Source of the DNA: Flavobacteriales bacterium
GTDB lineage: Bacteria; Bacteroidota; Bacteroidia; Flavobacteriales_F; PHOS-HE28
DNA: 64,000 bases
Assembly (NCBI GenBank): GCA_016704485.1
Contig: JADJAA010000002.1
Coordinates: 992,001 to 1,056,000 of the forward strand
Direction: 5' to 3'
In this document: positions 52,670-61,818 of the stretch, piece after piece
Position numbering within the stretch: position 1 is the stretch's first letter
Layout of the letters: each line of letters starts with the position of its first letter
Program-made: the position numbers and the translations under genes
Notes under the pieces: model-generated
Told to the model about the DNA's origin: nothing
The model's input: only the letters and a program-made list of their open reading frames with translations
Database searches by the model: none

Positions 52670-53328
52670 GCTGCTTGCTTTTCTGCTTCTTCCACGCGTT
52701 CAGCGCGGGCGAGGCGTTCTGTTTGTTGTCCTGTAGTGAGGCTGTCCCACGCGCGTTGTGTATCGAGGCGTTCCATCAGTTCCTGCTGTTCCGGGAAAAG
52801 TTGCCCGTAGCTAACGAAGGTGCGCACGTGTACGATGTCCGTGTTCTGATCCCAATCGCCAAGGCCAAGGCCATGGTTCATACCCACGCGCACTTCCCAG
52901 ATACCGGGGCTGCTTTCGTGAAGCGTCTCTATGGCATGGTAGTAATTCTCATAGAAGAAGCTCTGCAACCGTTCCAAGGGGTTGCTTGTGGGATCGAAGC
53001 GTTCGCCATAGCGCTGGATCATGTGATTATCCAAGTAGGTTGTCCTTCCGGTCTTTGTGACGATGAGTGCGATGATGCGGCCTTTGGCATCATAACTCCA
53101 CACCAGTGAATGCAGGGTAAGGCCGGACTTGCTGATGCTGAAATGGAGCAGCCAATTGTTCTTGCGCGGCGACTTCCACGGTTCCAAATGATCCAGCGTG
53201 TGGGCACGATCATTCAGATGCATGCGGCGCAATTTGGGCAATAGGCCGTCGATCTTATTCCACAAGGAGCGAAAGTCCTGGCGGGCGTCGGTCACCATTT
53301 CAGGAATTGACATGCTGGATACGATCAT
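52666..53328 (-). CDS. Unknown protein, middle gene of a three-gene unit
   Basis: A 220-residue protein with a mixed alpha/beta body (HTLDHLEPWKSPRKNNWLLHF, LVWSYDAKGRIIALIVTK, DNHMIQRYGERFDP, FFYENYYHAIETLHE) and the same C-terminal tail as the next gene. The conserved-looking DNHMIQRYGERF and GLGLGDWDQNTDIVHVRTFVS blocks suggest a real domain, but I cannot name it. It overlaps the downstream gene by ATGA and starts 12 bases after the FN3-protein stop. Confidence 0.7.
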   Translation of the reverse strand: MIVSSMSIPEMVTDARQDFRSLWNKIDGLLPKLRRMHLNDRAHTLDHLEPWKSPRKNNWLLHFSISKSGLTLHSLVWSYDAKGRIIALIVTKTGRTTYLDNHMIQRYGERFDPTSNPLERLQSFFYENYYHAIETLHESSPGIWEVRVGMNHGLGLGDWDQNTDIVHVRTFVSYGQLFPEQQELMERLDTQRAWDSLTTGQQTERLARAERVEEAEKQAA

Positions 53329-53340
53329 GATACGGGAGGG

Positions 53341-53949
53341 TTAAGCGACCAAGAGAAAGCTGGAACCTGAATAAGGGCTTTGTGCCTTTCGACCTACCGC
53401 GCATACACGGAATTGTACATTGGGCTGCGCAAGATCCGCAGCGACCAAGAGCTCGGGACGGCTAGTGAGTTCCACGCGCTTCCAGTCGAGAAGTCCAGGT
53501 AACAGCGCTTCTACCTCATAGATGATAGCACCCTGCACGCGCTGCCACTGTACTAACATTCTATCGGGGAAGTTGGTGCGGCGCACGCGTAGACGTTTCG
53601 GCGCTTCCAAATTGGTAATGGGTACTGGCTTGTGGGCCAATGCAAAACCAGAACTTGAGAGTGCTACCGCATCTCCTAAGCACACACTATTCACGTATGC
53701 AGCTAATCGCGTGAGTAAACGATCCATACGCTCAACTGTGCTATTCCTATGGATGATGGCTATGCGACCACGGTCCGTTGCCTGGATGTTAGCCGCTTGC
53801 AGTACCTCGTAGGCAGCGTGCAATTCAGACATGGTGGGTTCTGACTCCGTGAACAGTGGATTACCATTCATACTCGTGTATATATGGTAGGCCAAGTTCT
53901 CCTTCTGAAGGCCATTCAGTCCGCGTAATCCTGCTTTTACCTTGTTCAT
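53341..53949 (-). CDS. FN3-domain protein with conserved N-terminal helical module
   Basis: A 202-residue protein. The first 100 residues (LQKENLAYHIYTSMNGNPLFTE, TMSELHAAYEVLQAANIQ, LTRLAAYVNSVCLGDAVALSSSGF) are the helical module often found at the start of small Bacteroidota FN3 proteins; the pattern Met-x-Gly-Asn...Phe and Ser-Ser-Gly-Phe is typical. A fibronectin-III-like domain covers about 115-202. No signal peptide. The gene leads the unit 53949-52247. Its 5' spacer is the TGCA-rich region. Confidence 0.75.
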   Translation of the reverse strand: MNKVKAGLRGLNGLQKENLAYHIYTSMNGNPLFTESEPTMSELHAAYEVLQAANIQATDRGRIAIIHRNSTVERMDRLLTRLAAYVNSVCLGDAVALSSSGFALAHKPVPITNLEAPKRLRVRRTNFPDRMLVQWQRVQGAIIYEVEALLPGLLDWKRVELTSRPELLVAADLAQPNVQFRVCAVGRKAQSPYSGSSFLLVA

Positions 53950-54079
53950 TTTGCTGTCAATTACGCTTGTTACGAGACCGGGTCGCGCAAGGTTGCGTTT
54001 GCACGAACTCCTTCTGCGGGTGCACTACTTCGATGGGCGATCGCATGCGCTGGTGGTGCGGCTGCCAACCGCATTAGTG

Positions 54080-54360
54080 TAAGTGCATGGTTCTTTCCTG
54101 CACGTGCATGCCTACCAGTTGCGTGCGCTTATTCCGGCCGTGCATATGCAGCCTATGGGTATGTACCTACATAGCGGATCGTTGCACATGCATTATGTAT
54201 GAATGCAGCTGCAAAAGATGGTAATGCACGTGCAGCGTTCAGCAGCGCACATGCAACACGTGCGCATGCATGTGCTGCACAGTTCACTGCGCGCGCAGGA
54301 TGGCGTGTTGCGTACACAACAGATCTTGCATTCATCACGTTTTACCACGTGCACTACTTT
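54080..54360. repeat. TGCA-rich, alternating purine-pyrimidine spacer
   Basis: I count sixteen TGCA words in about 280 bases, many in larger palindromes such as TGCACGTGCA and GCGCATGCATGTGC. The tract 54232-54300 is mostly alternating purine and pyrimidine. No repeat unit of fixed length is seen and no convincing ORF on either strand. The gap 53950-54428 otherwise holds nothing I can support. Confidence 0.6.
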
Positions 54361-54428
54361 AAGTCGTAGCGTTACTTTGTTCGGTATTGTGCATTGAGCA
54401 AGCATCAACCCCATAAAGGAAAACGTTC

Positions 54429-55115
54429 ATGCAAACCTTAACACCAGCCACACAACGATCAGCGTTCTTCTCACTGATCTTCCTCCTAGGCCTCTCGCTT
54501 TTTGCTTTTGCCATAGGCATGAAATGGATGAAATGGACGGGTGGCAGTGCCATGATGATCATAAGCGCGGTGTTGGCTATGGTGGGTGCTTTCGTTCAAG
54601 TTAGCAAGGCTGCGGACCGCGCCTTGGTGATGATCATGCGCAGTGCGATGGCAGCCACGGTGCTTTATGCAGTCTGGCGACTTCTGTATTGGCCGGGGGC
54701 GCTGGTGGTAGCGCTGTGCGCGCTGGTGCTGGGCATCACGGCCGTGGTGCTCTGGTGGCGGGGTGATCGGGTGCGCAAGGGTGCGCTTGCAGCGATGCTT
54801 GTAGTTCTTGCCGGTGGTGCTGCATTCATGTCCACACCTGTGCATGCGGTCTACGGGTATATGATGCTGGAGACACCGGGTGCCAAGCGATTCATCCACA
54901 GTGGCGTGGGTCAATGGTACAAATACAGTTGGCTGTTGTATCAAGATGGCCAATACGAAAAAAGCACGGTGATGATCGACAGTGCCATGGCGATCGTAAG
55001 CGACCACCATGCACGCACGGGATCGAGCGGAGAATGGCTCTTGGTAAAATTGGATTCCACGCGAGATCGGATCGCGGCGCGTAACTGGAATGAATTCCAT
55101 GAGTTGGCGAAGTGA
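54429..55115 (+). CDS. Polytopic membrane protein of unknown function
   Basis: A 228-residue protein with four hydrophobic helices in the first 140 residues (FFSLIFLLGLSLFAFAIGM, AMMIISAVLAMVGAFVQV, ALVVALCALVLGITAVVLW, GALAAMLVVLAGGAAFM), then a soluble tail with YSWLLYQDGQYEKSTVMIDS, a TPR-like helix pair. The tail would be extracytoplasmic. GldL-like topology at the N-terminus is suggestive but too weak to name. Confidence 0.7.
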   Translation: MQTLTPATQRSAFFSLIFLLGLSLFAFAIGMKWMKWTGGSAMMIISAVLAMVGAFVQVSKAADRALVMIMRSAMAATVLYAVWRLLYWPGALVVALCALVLGITAVVLWWRGDRVRKGALAAMLVVLAGGAAFMSTPVHAVYGYMMLETPGAKRFIHSGVGQWYKYSWLLYQDGQYEKSTVMIDSAMAIVSDHHARTGSSGEWLLVKLDSTRDRIAARNWNEFHELAK

Positions 55116-55248
55116 ACGAAGAGCGTGGTAGTGAAGTAATAACACACTGGGGCAAAGGCGAAACCTGTTCATTGAATTCTGTTCCTGACCGCCGAACGAT
55201 GATTTCCGTTGGGCGTGTTGTACCTTTCGTGGACCAAAGCAATCTGTG

Positions 55249-55638
55249 ATGATCGAACAACTGGAAACCTTTCCCGATAATGTCCTAGCGATCGAAGTGA
55301 TCGATAAATTCAACGAAACGGATGAAAAGCTATGTCAGAAATGGTTCGAGGCCAAGCGTGCATCCAACTCACAAGTGAACGTGCTGGTGAAGTTGGATGA
55401 AATGAAACTTTCCGCATCGAGTATAAAGGCCTTTTTCGAGGACATGCTCTGGGTATTGCGGAACTACACGCACCTAGGGCACCTCGCCATCGTAGCGCAT
55501 TCCAATGTACTGAAAGCTTTGGTACCATTGGATAACCTATTCTTCCAACGCGCGAGCAAAGGACGCATGGAGCGCTACTTCGACGTATCGCAGATGGAGG
55601 ATGCCATAGCCTTTGTGAAAGCTGGTCCGGCCGAGTAG
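55249..55638 (+). CDS. STAS/SpoIIAA-like protein
   Basis: A 129-residue single-domain protein of the SpoIIAA-like (CRAL/TRIO-like STAS) family. It shows the alternating pattern LETFPDNVLAIEVIDKFNETD, NVLVKLDEMKLSASSIKAFF, HLAIVAHSNVLKAL and a Phe/Arg-rich end. Members are small soluble regulators or ligand-binding proteins. The ATG at 55249 is one codon after a GTG. No partner nearby. Confidence 0.8.
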   Translation: MIEQLETFPDNVLAIEVIDKFNETDEKLCQKWFEAKRASNSQVNVLVKLDEMKLSASSIKAFFEDMLWVLRNYTHLGHLAIVAHSNVLKALVPLDNLFFQRASKGRMERYFDVSQMEDAIAFVKAGPAE

Positions 55639-55995
55639 TTCGGTTGGATACTTCACGTTCCGAGGACAGGTCGGCTCATGATTGCTCATGCCGCCGCGAC
55701 TATTCCATGCTAGTTGCGGTCGCGGGGATAGGGAACTGTTGCAATACTTCGATGATCATTGCACACCGGTCTTAACTGAGTGTATGGGCAGCCTGCACTT
55801 TCTGAGCATGCGATCTTTTTGGATCTTCCCAAAAGCAACACGGAAATATGTTCTGCGGTGCAGAGCCTCACCGGATGCACTCGTTCTTCTGGAACACGAA
55901 CGGGCCGTGGTCGTTGGAATTTTGTGATCTGTTCTTTCGGCAGACACTTTTCCGGATGCTCCACTGTCGTTTTCTATTGGATTAGCTTTACCTGC

Positions 55996-56181
55996 ATGAA
56001 CTCCCCCGCCGCACGTCGCAAGCTTATCATCGTATTGATCGCCGTGATCATGATCTGTTGCACGGCCTCGGCCGTATTTGGATTTCGATCTGGGCATACT
56101 GCGCGGGCGGTATCTACCTTTTTCGCCGGGCTTGCCTTCTCGTTCATGATCTGGTCGCAGATGGCGCGTAAACAGGGGTAA
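55996..56181 (+). CDS. Two-helix small membrane protein
   Basis: A 61-residue protein (MNSPAARRKLIIVLIAVIMI..., then SGHTARAVSTFFAGLAFSFM) with two hydrophobic segments. The preceding gap 55639-55995 shows no gene. Family unknown. Confidence 0.5.
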   Translation: MNSPAARRKLIIVLIAVIMICCTASAVFGFRSGHTARAVSTFFAGLAFSFMIWSQMARKQG

Positions 56182-56304
56182 CGGAAGGCCTTGGGTACTT
56201 TGAACCCAGAATATGCATTAGAGATTCTGCTATGGCCCAAATTCACTGTGGTATCAACCGTTTCACTGGCTTTCCTCTCGTCAGAATAGCTTAGGCTATT
56301 CTTC

Positions 56305-56323
56305 CCTGCCTACCGCAGGCAGG
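56305..56323. repeat. Miniature palindrome, copy related to 30109
   Basis: CCTGCCTACCGCAGGCAGG is near-palindromic and closely related to CCTACCTGTCGGCAGGCAGG at 30109-30128. Here it is intergenic. A separate 7-bp hairpin (GAATAGC/GCTATTC) lies just upstream at 56284-56301. Confidence 0.6.
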
Positions 56324-56438
56324 CTCGACGAAACCCTTGCTACCGTTGTGAATTTGACCCTCGCGACGAACTCTAATGCATAATCCGGGTTGAACGGTTC
56401 GTGATCAAGAGGCTGTTTCCAAACCATTGACCTGTGTC

Positions 56439-57555
56439 ATGCGGAGAATAACGCCCTTATTCTCCGCAACATTTGTGGGATGCTAATGAGCTGGATGGCG
56501 CACTGGTAAAAGCGCGCCATGCCCAAGCGCATTTATTGGGCCAAATGGCGGTTATAGGTTTCGATCTGCGCAGTGAAGCCAATTTGGAAACGATGACCGT
56601 TGATGTGTTGCGCACGAGCGCCATCGAAGGCGAGGTGCTTGATCAGGAACAAGTGCGCTCCTCGTTGGCAAGACGGCTGGGCTTGGATGTTTCCGGCGCA
56701 CCGAATACCGACCGGCATGTCGAAGGGATCGTTGAAATGATGCTCGACGCAACGCAGAATTGCAACGGCAAGCTCACGGCCGATCGCTTGTTCGGTTGGC
56801 ACGCAGCGTTGTTCCCAACAGGCCGAAGCGGAATGCTGAAGATATTGGTCGGCAAGTGGCGCGATGACAGCACTGGTCCGATGCAAGTCGTATCCGGTCC
56901 GATGCGTCGCGAAAAGGTGCATTACCAAGCACCGGCTGTAGCGCGGCTGAAGAAAGAAATGTCGGCGTTCATCAACTAGGTGAATACCGAAAAGGCGGTG
57001 GACCCACTAGTAAAAGCGGCGCTAGCGCATTTCTGTTTCGTTACGTTGCACCCGTTCGAAGACGGCAATGGGCGTATCGCACGCGCCGTGGCAGACATGC
57101 TACTTTTTCGAGCTCAGCGGTCTCCGAACGGAGTCGAGGAGCCGCAGCGGTTCTACAGCATGAGCGCGCAGATCCGCACGGAGCGTAAGCAATACTACAC
57201 TGTGCTGAAAAATTCCCAACACGATTCGCTTGATGTTACCGAATGGCTCATGTGGTTCTTTGGGTGTTTGCATCGTGCCATGGTCGCGTCAGAGAAAACG
57301 CTCGCTACCGTATTGAACAAACACCGGTTCTGGCACACACATGCCAAGACCATCCTGAATCCACGCCAAGTAAAAGTGCTCAACAGACTATTGGATGGCG
57401 TCGAAGGCAATCTCACATCAAGCAAGTGGGCCAAGCTCACGAAGTCCAGCCAAGACAGAGCATCCAGAGACATTCAGGACCTGACGAAAAAGAAGGTTTT
57501 GAAGAAGGCCAAGGCTGGTGGGCGTAGCACGCATTATGTGCTCATCGCAATGTAA
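56439..57555 (+). pseudogene. Fic-family (DUF4172-Fic) protein with amber stop and damaged start
   Basis: Fic proteins transfer AMP or related groups to target proteins. The N-terminal DUF4172 helix appears as WDANELDGALVKARHAQ, then the inhibitory motif RTSAIEGEVLD (Ser/Thr-x-x-x-Glu-Gly). After MSAFIN the frame meets TAG at 56977-56979 where relatives have Trp, then continues NTEKAVDPLVKAALAH and the catalytic HPFEDGNGRIAR (about 56 bases past the stop) to a winged-helix tail (RVLLRR-type; ASRDIQDLTKKKVLKK). The opening also needs a one-base shift near WDAN and lies in a perfect hairpin. Both halves are otherwise intact, so loss may be recent or an artefact. Confidence 0.85.
56440..56468. 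other. Perfect hairpin at the Fic gene start
   Basis: TGCGGAGAATAA-CGCCC-TTATTCTCCGCA, 12-bp perfect arms and a 5-base loop. It overlaps the presumed N-terminal codons of the Fic gene, which lacks its usual opening residues, so it may be an inserted element rather than a regulatory hairpin. Confidence 0.6.
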
Positions 57556-57694
57556 ATATGCATGAAGAATTATGTTGACCGTATCGACCAGGGCACAGGT
57601 CAGTCAAAACTTACCCATACGCTAACATCGGTCAGTTTTTAGTACAGTTCTTCCAACTACTTTGCGTTCGCTATTTTCAAATTCTTGACCTGCC

Positions 57695-58348
57695 ATGGAA
57701 CCTCTGGTATACCCGCGTTTCCTTTTCGTGAAGGATGATTTCTACGACGATCCCGATAAGGTTTACCGTGCAGCGCAACAAGCAACCTATCACGAACCGG
57801 AGCATTACACCGGCTTTCGCAGCACTACGGTCTACCACGAACCCAAGGTCCGCGCCAAGTTGGAACGCTTGCTCGGTGTGAAGATCACCCGTTGGGATAC
57901 CGACCCGGCCGATGAGAACGGTGTGTTCTATCAAGCCTTCGCGAACGGCAAATACAAAGAGATGCCGGGAGTCCATTCGGACCTGCCGTACAACGACATT
58001 ACAGCCATAGTGTACCTCACCCCTGGCTTACCATTTGACCGTGGCACTTCACTCTGGATGCACAAGCGGACCGGACTGTGTGATCCGCCTACACCCGCTG
58101 CCGCACGCAAAGCAAAAATGAAACTGAGCGAAATGCGCGAGCTCTTCGAGAAGGACAGCCGGGATCGAAGCAAATGGGAGGAAGTGGATCGGGCCGGATA
58201 CCGTGCAAACCGCTTGGTGGCTTATCCCTCAGGCGTGCTTCACTCAGCAACGAACCACCATGGTGGTACCATCAACACCGTGCGGTTGTACCAGACCTTT
58301 CGGATCGGAGTTGATTGGAAAAGTTCCAAGCTGGTGAACGACCGGTAA
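57695..58348 (+). CDS. DUF6445/2OG-Fe(II)-oxygenase-like protein
   Basis: A 217-residue protein of the DUF6445 type. The double-stranded-beta-helix iron pattern is visible: His-x-Asp in VHSDLPYNDITAIVYLTPG (about residues 87-105) and the distal His in YPSGVLHSATNHHGG (about 178-192), with Arg in TVRLYQTFRIG as the 2-oxoglutarate contact. A Trp/Lys-rich insert lies between. It would be a cytoplasmic hydroxylase; the target is unknown. A TACTTTG word at 57658-57664 may be its -7 element. It is convergent with 58363, 14 bases apart. Confidence 0.8.
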   Translation: MEPLVYPRFLFVKDDFYDDPDKVYRAAQQATYHEPEHYTGFRSTTVYHEPKVRAKLERLLGVKITRWDTDPADENGVFYQAFANGKYKEMPGVHSDLPYNDITAIVYLTPGLPFDRGTSLWMHKRTGLCDPPTPAAARKAKMKLSEMRELFEKDSRDRSKWEEVDRAGYRANRLVAYPSGVLHSATNHHGGTINTVRLYQTFRIGVDWKSSKLVNDR

Positions 58349-58362
58349 GCTTTTCACCGTTC

Positions 58363-59970
58363 CTAGTTGAAGTAGCGAAGCAGCAACTCCTGATAGCTGT
58401 ATGGGTCGCTCGGCTTAGCGGTGATCATGCGGTGCAGCAGATCCAGTTTACCCTGATCGGTTACGCGCAAGGCTTCAGCCCACAATGCTACCTCCTTCAA
58501 TACACGCACCCCATCTGGTTCGTTCACATTCTTGCCGCCCGTGCGCTTCAGGAATTTCTTGACACTCTCGTTCTCTGCTCGGTCCCTATCTCCGGAATAC
58601 GTGGTGCGGATCAACCGCTTCACTTTATCCGTGATATCATGGACGCCCATCTTTTGCACGTCGCCTAACGTCAACGCCAAATAGCTCTCGGTGAACCGGA
58701 TCAATACGCGGGTACTTGTGCGATGCCCCTTGTGCACTTTGCGGCGTTCCACCTCGGTCTCTGCGAGCTTCGCCAGCGCGGTATCCATTGACCGGAAACC
58801 ATGTTTGTAGTAGAACCAGTAGGCGCCTGAAGCAATGCCATCCGCGTTATCCAACCCGAATTGATACGGCTCTATCTCGAAGCGCTCAACTTGGAACACT
58901 TGTCTGAAAACACGAAGGAGCTGGCACATCATGTATCCGGATCCACCACCCCTGAACGCTTCGAAGATATTGATCCCGAATTCCGCTCGCTGCCCGAAGA
59001 TCCAGGCCCCACCATACGCAGCAGGATAGCCGTTCTTGAACAAGGTGTATCCAACGTATGACTCCAGTACGAGCTGTCGTGCGGGAACCATTCCGTAGAT
59101 CGCGATGGTGATCCCTTGTTCCAATTCGTAGAGGCGCACTGTCCGCTCGTCCATGTAGGTGACCGGGTCCGTTTCCCGGTCTTTCAGTACCATGGCGTAC
59201 TTGAGCGTGCGGAGCAACAACGCCTTTGTGCTATCGGTCAACACAGTCGCTTCCGGAAGCACGCGATCGAGCAATTCACGCTGATCGAATTGCTTCGGGA
59301 TATCGGTTTGGAAGAACGGCTTCCGCAGATCCAGAACATTGTATGCACGTGAAAGCGTCCTGTTCTTCGGTCGTATCTTCAGGTAAAAACCCAAACTGTC
59401 GAACAGCAGGTCCATCACACGCGGCCTGTCCTTCAACTTTTGCAATTCCGATAGCAGAAAACCGATCTCACGGCGCTTCGGTATGCCTAGCGCCTGCAGC
59501 AATTCCACATTACCATAGCCTGCGGTGGTCACACTCCGTTCCATGGATGGCAGCGTGGTGGCCAAGAGTTGGTTCAGGTCCAATGTAGCATCTTTGAAGT
59601 GATCGATCTCGATCGTACAGTTCGGGTCCGAGTTCAGCCAAGCGGTCTGGTCGATGGAGAATTTGGAGACCTGGTCCACAAAAGGAAGTCCCGAGTTCAT
59701 CAGTGCATGATCCGGATCCTTTTTGGAAAGTGCAAGTGCGCGTGTTACACGATCCATTTCCTTTCGTGCCGCAACAATTACCGCCTTGTTGGGCGGCATG
59801 GCTTGAATGAATTGCAGCAGCTCGCAATACCCGATAAGTCCTTTTGTAGTTGGTAGTTCACAGCGTGCTAATTCACGAAGTGCGTCCAACTTGATCGCAT
59901 TGCTTGGTGCATCAAAGGAAGCAACCACCTTGCTCAACTTCCTTACGTGATTACCGAATGATGTATTCAT
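58363..59970 (-). CDS. Large conserved-looking protein with a GNAT-like segment
   Basis: A 535-residue protein with no signal peptide or membrane helix. The first 300 residues are helical (TTKGLIGYCELLQFIQAMPP, LLSELQKLKDRPRVMDLLFD). The region about 350-415 carries EAFRGGGSGYMMCQLLRVFR, RFEIEPYQFGLDNADGIASG and AYWFYYKHGFR, which resembles the acetyl-CoA loop and the closing strands of GNAT acyltransferases. I assign this by pattern only. A Lys/Arg-rich end follows. It starts with MNTSFGNHVRKLSKV. Confidence 0.6.
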   Translation of the reverse strand: MNTSFGNHVRKLSKVVASFDAPSNAIKLDALRELARCELPTTKGLIGYCELLQFIQAMPPNKAVIVAARKEMDRVTRALALSKKDPDHALMNSGLPFVDQVSKFSIDQTAWLNSDPNCTIEIDHFKDATLDLNQLLATTLPSMERSVTTAGYGNVELLQALGIPKRREIGFLLSELQKLKDRPRVMDLLFDSLGFYLKIRPKNRTLSRAYNVLDLRKPFFQTDIPKQFDQRELLDRVLPEATVLTDSTKALLLRTLKYAMVLKDRETDPVTYMDERTVRLYELEQGITIAIYGMVPARQLVLESYVGYTLFKNGYPAAYGGAWIFGQRAEFGINIFEAFRGGGSGYMMCQLLRVFRQVFQVERFEIEPYQFGLDNADGIASGAYWFYYKHGFRSMDTALAKLAETEVERRKVHKGHRTSTRVLIRFTESYLALTLGDVQKMGVHDITDKVKRLIRTTYSGDRDRAENESVKKFLKRTGGKNVNEPDGVRVLKEVALWAEALRVTDQGKLDLLHRMITAKPSDPYSYQELLLRYFN

Positions 59971-60205
59971 GATCCAGTTGTAAATGTGCTGAACGATCGA
60001 CCTTCGAAGGTCCCACCGTCATTTACCGTCCGATCTTACGGTGAAAAACGTGAACTAAAGCTGCGCTATATCAGCTTTGGCAAAATAGCTTATCCTATCC
60101 ATCACAGAAGTCGGCCATCTCTTGAACCATACCCCTATCCTGTTCTTCGGATCAGCGATGCTCCGCGAAGAATGCTAATTTTATCCAACATCAAATTCCA
60201 CCAAG

Positions 60206-60625
60206 ATGCGTGAAACAATGTTGATCCTACATTTCATTGGTCTGGCCATGGGCCTTGGGACAAGCTTTGCAATGATGTTCCTAGGCATTGCCAGTAGCAA
60301 GATGGAACCGGCCAAGGGTCGGGAATTCATGTTGAATGCTACGACACTTGCCCGCATGGGGCAGATCGGTCTGGTATTGCTGCTGATCTCTGGTGCTTAT
60401 CTAATTACACCGTATTGGTCTGTACTGATGGATGAGCCCTTGCTGATCGCCAAGCTCATCCTGTTTCTCGTACTTGGCGCATTGGTCGGTGTGATCTCCG
60501 GCAAGGCGAGAAAGGCCCGTAACGGAGATGCTGAAGTGCATTTGCGAGCCATGACCACTGTTGGCCGGTTAGCCATGCTTACCGCGTTGGGTGCAGTGGT
60601 GCTGGCCGTTCTGATGTTCCAGTAG
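60206..60625 (+). CDS. Four-helix membrane protein, DUF2269-like
   Basis: A 139-residue protein with four hydrophobic helices (LILHFIGLAMGLGTSFAMMF, MGQIGLVLLLISGAYLI, AKLILFLVLGALVGVI, LAMLTALGAVVLAVLMF). The first helix has HFIGLAMGLG, as in DUF2269/CopD-like small membrane proteins, where the His may bind haem or metal. Function unknown. The gap 59971-60205 is empty. Confidence 0.7.
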   Translation: MRETMLILHFIGLAMGLGTSFAMMFLGIASSKMEPAKGREFMLNATTLARMGQIGLVLLLISGAYLITPYWSVLMDEPLLIAKLILFLVLGALVGVISGKARKARNGDAEVHLRAMTTVGRLAMLTALGAVVLAVLMFQ

Positions 60626-60767
60626 GGCTTGCGCGGTGCTGCCCTAACACGCATTGAGATAAGGCTGGTCCCATGCAACCAACGCTGTGTTTACACATAG
60701 CAAATGTCCCATCAATGTGCCAGTTACACACTTCAATCACTGGTATGAACCCCTGTGCTGAGGTCGA

Positions 60768-61106
60768 TCACGCCTTCTTCACGAACTCGCTTTTCAAGGC
60801 CATTGCGCCGAATCCATCTATCCTGCAATCGATATTGTGGTCGCCCTCCACGAGGCGGATGCCTCGCACTTTTGTTCCCGCCTTCAGTGCTTTCGGTGCA
60901 CCTTTCACTTGCAGGTCTTTCACCATTACTACGTCGTCGCCGTTCTGCAACACATTACCGTTCGCGTCCTTCACGACCATCGGAGCATTCTCAGCTGCAA
61001 TTTCATCCGGGTTCCACTCGTGGCCACATTCGGGACACATCAAGGACTGGCCTGTTGGATAGGCGAATGCTGACTTGCATTGTGGGCATGGAGGTGTATC
61101 GGTCAT
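60768..61106 (-). CDS. yjdM: YjdM/PhnA-type zinc-ribbon protein
   Basis: A 112-residue protein: zinc ribbon CPQCKSAFAYPTGQSLMCPE (Cys-x2-Cys...Cys-x2-Cys in residues 7-27) then the PhnA-like beta-barrel domain (VVKDANGNVLQNGDDVVMVK, VRGIRLVEGDHNIDCRIDGF). It is full length. Despite the historic PhnA name it is not the phosphonoacetate hydrolase, and its role remains unclear. Confidence 0.93.
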   Translation of the reverse strand: MTDTPPCPQCKSAFAYPTGQSLMCPECGHEWNPDEIAAENAPMVVKDANGNVLQNGDDVVMVKDLQVKGAPKALKAGTKVRGIRLVEGDHNIDCRIDGFGAMALKSEFVKKA

Positions 61107-61234
61107 GCTGCAAAACTATCAAGATCCCATTCAAACCCATCGCGTGATCGAACTTCCTTCACTACCAATGAATAGATCGATCGTCAACATGCTTCTCCAT
61201 TTCGCAGAATTCTTGCAATTCCGACCTTTGAACA

Positions 61235-61744
61235 ATGGACCGCTCCCATCTAATTGACCAGCTCGCTCGGCACGGCGCCGTATACCGCGCGTTCTTCACT
61301 GAACTAACACAGGCGGAGATAACCTGGAAACCCGCACCCGATAAATGGTGTTCACAGGAGATCCTCTGTCATCTCTACGACGAAGAGCGGGAAGACTTTC
61401 ACCGCAGGCTCGAACATGTATTGACAACACCCGAAGCACCGTTGCCACCAAGCAACCCGGTGGAATGGATGGCAACGAGCAATTACATGGCGAAAGACTT
61501 CACCACCGAATTACACCGCTTTTTAGAGGAGCGAAAGAATACTGTTGCATGGTTGCGCACGTTGGAGAACGCAGCATGGAATAATATACATGAACACCCA
61601 AAGGTCGGTGCGATAATACCCGAATTATTCCTGACCAACTGGGTAGCACACGACCTGCATCATTTGCGTCAACTGATCAACTTACGGTATGCTTACTTGA
61701 AGTCCATCAGCACGGTACCGTTGGATTACGCCGGAAAGTGGTAG
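61235..61744 (+). CDS. DinB-family protein
   Basis: A 169-residue four-helix-bundle protein of the DinB/YfiT type. Candidate metal ligands are His in ILCHLYDEEREDFHRR (about residue 47) and the pair in WVAHDLHHLRQLINLRYAY (about 137-145). DinB proteins of this group are putative metal-dependent enzymes (thiol transfer or cyclisation). It stands alone. Confidence 0.88.
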   Translation: MDRSHLIDQLARHGAVYRAFFTELTQAEITWKPAPDKWCSQEILCHLYDEEREDFHRRLEHVLTTPEAPLPPSNPVEWMATSNYMAKDFTTELHRFLEERKNTVAWLRTLENAAWNNIHEHPKVGAIIPELFLTNWVAHDLHHLRQLINLRYAYLKSISTVPLDYAGKW

Positions 61745-61818
61745 ATCCACTACCCTTTTCAGGATCAACATAATGTGGGAGAGAACAGTATATTCACTGC
61801 CCATTAAATCGCTTGATC

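Noticed and set aside
54000..54400. CRISPR-like array
   Set aside because: Palindromic words are irregularly spaced and have no constant repeat or spacer length; no cas genes in the window.
54153..54414. Cys-rich short frames in the TGCA-rich spacer
   Set aside because: Cys and His/Ala/Met content simply reflects TGCA/GCATGC words; frames exist on both strands with no start context.
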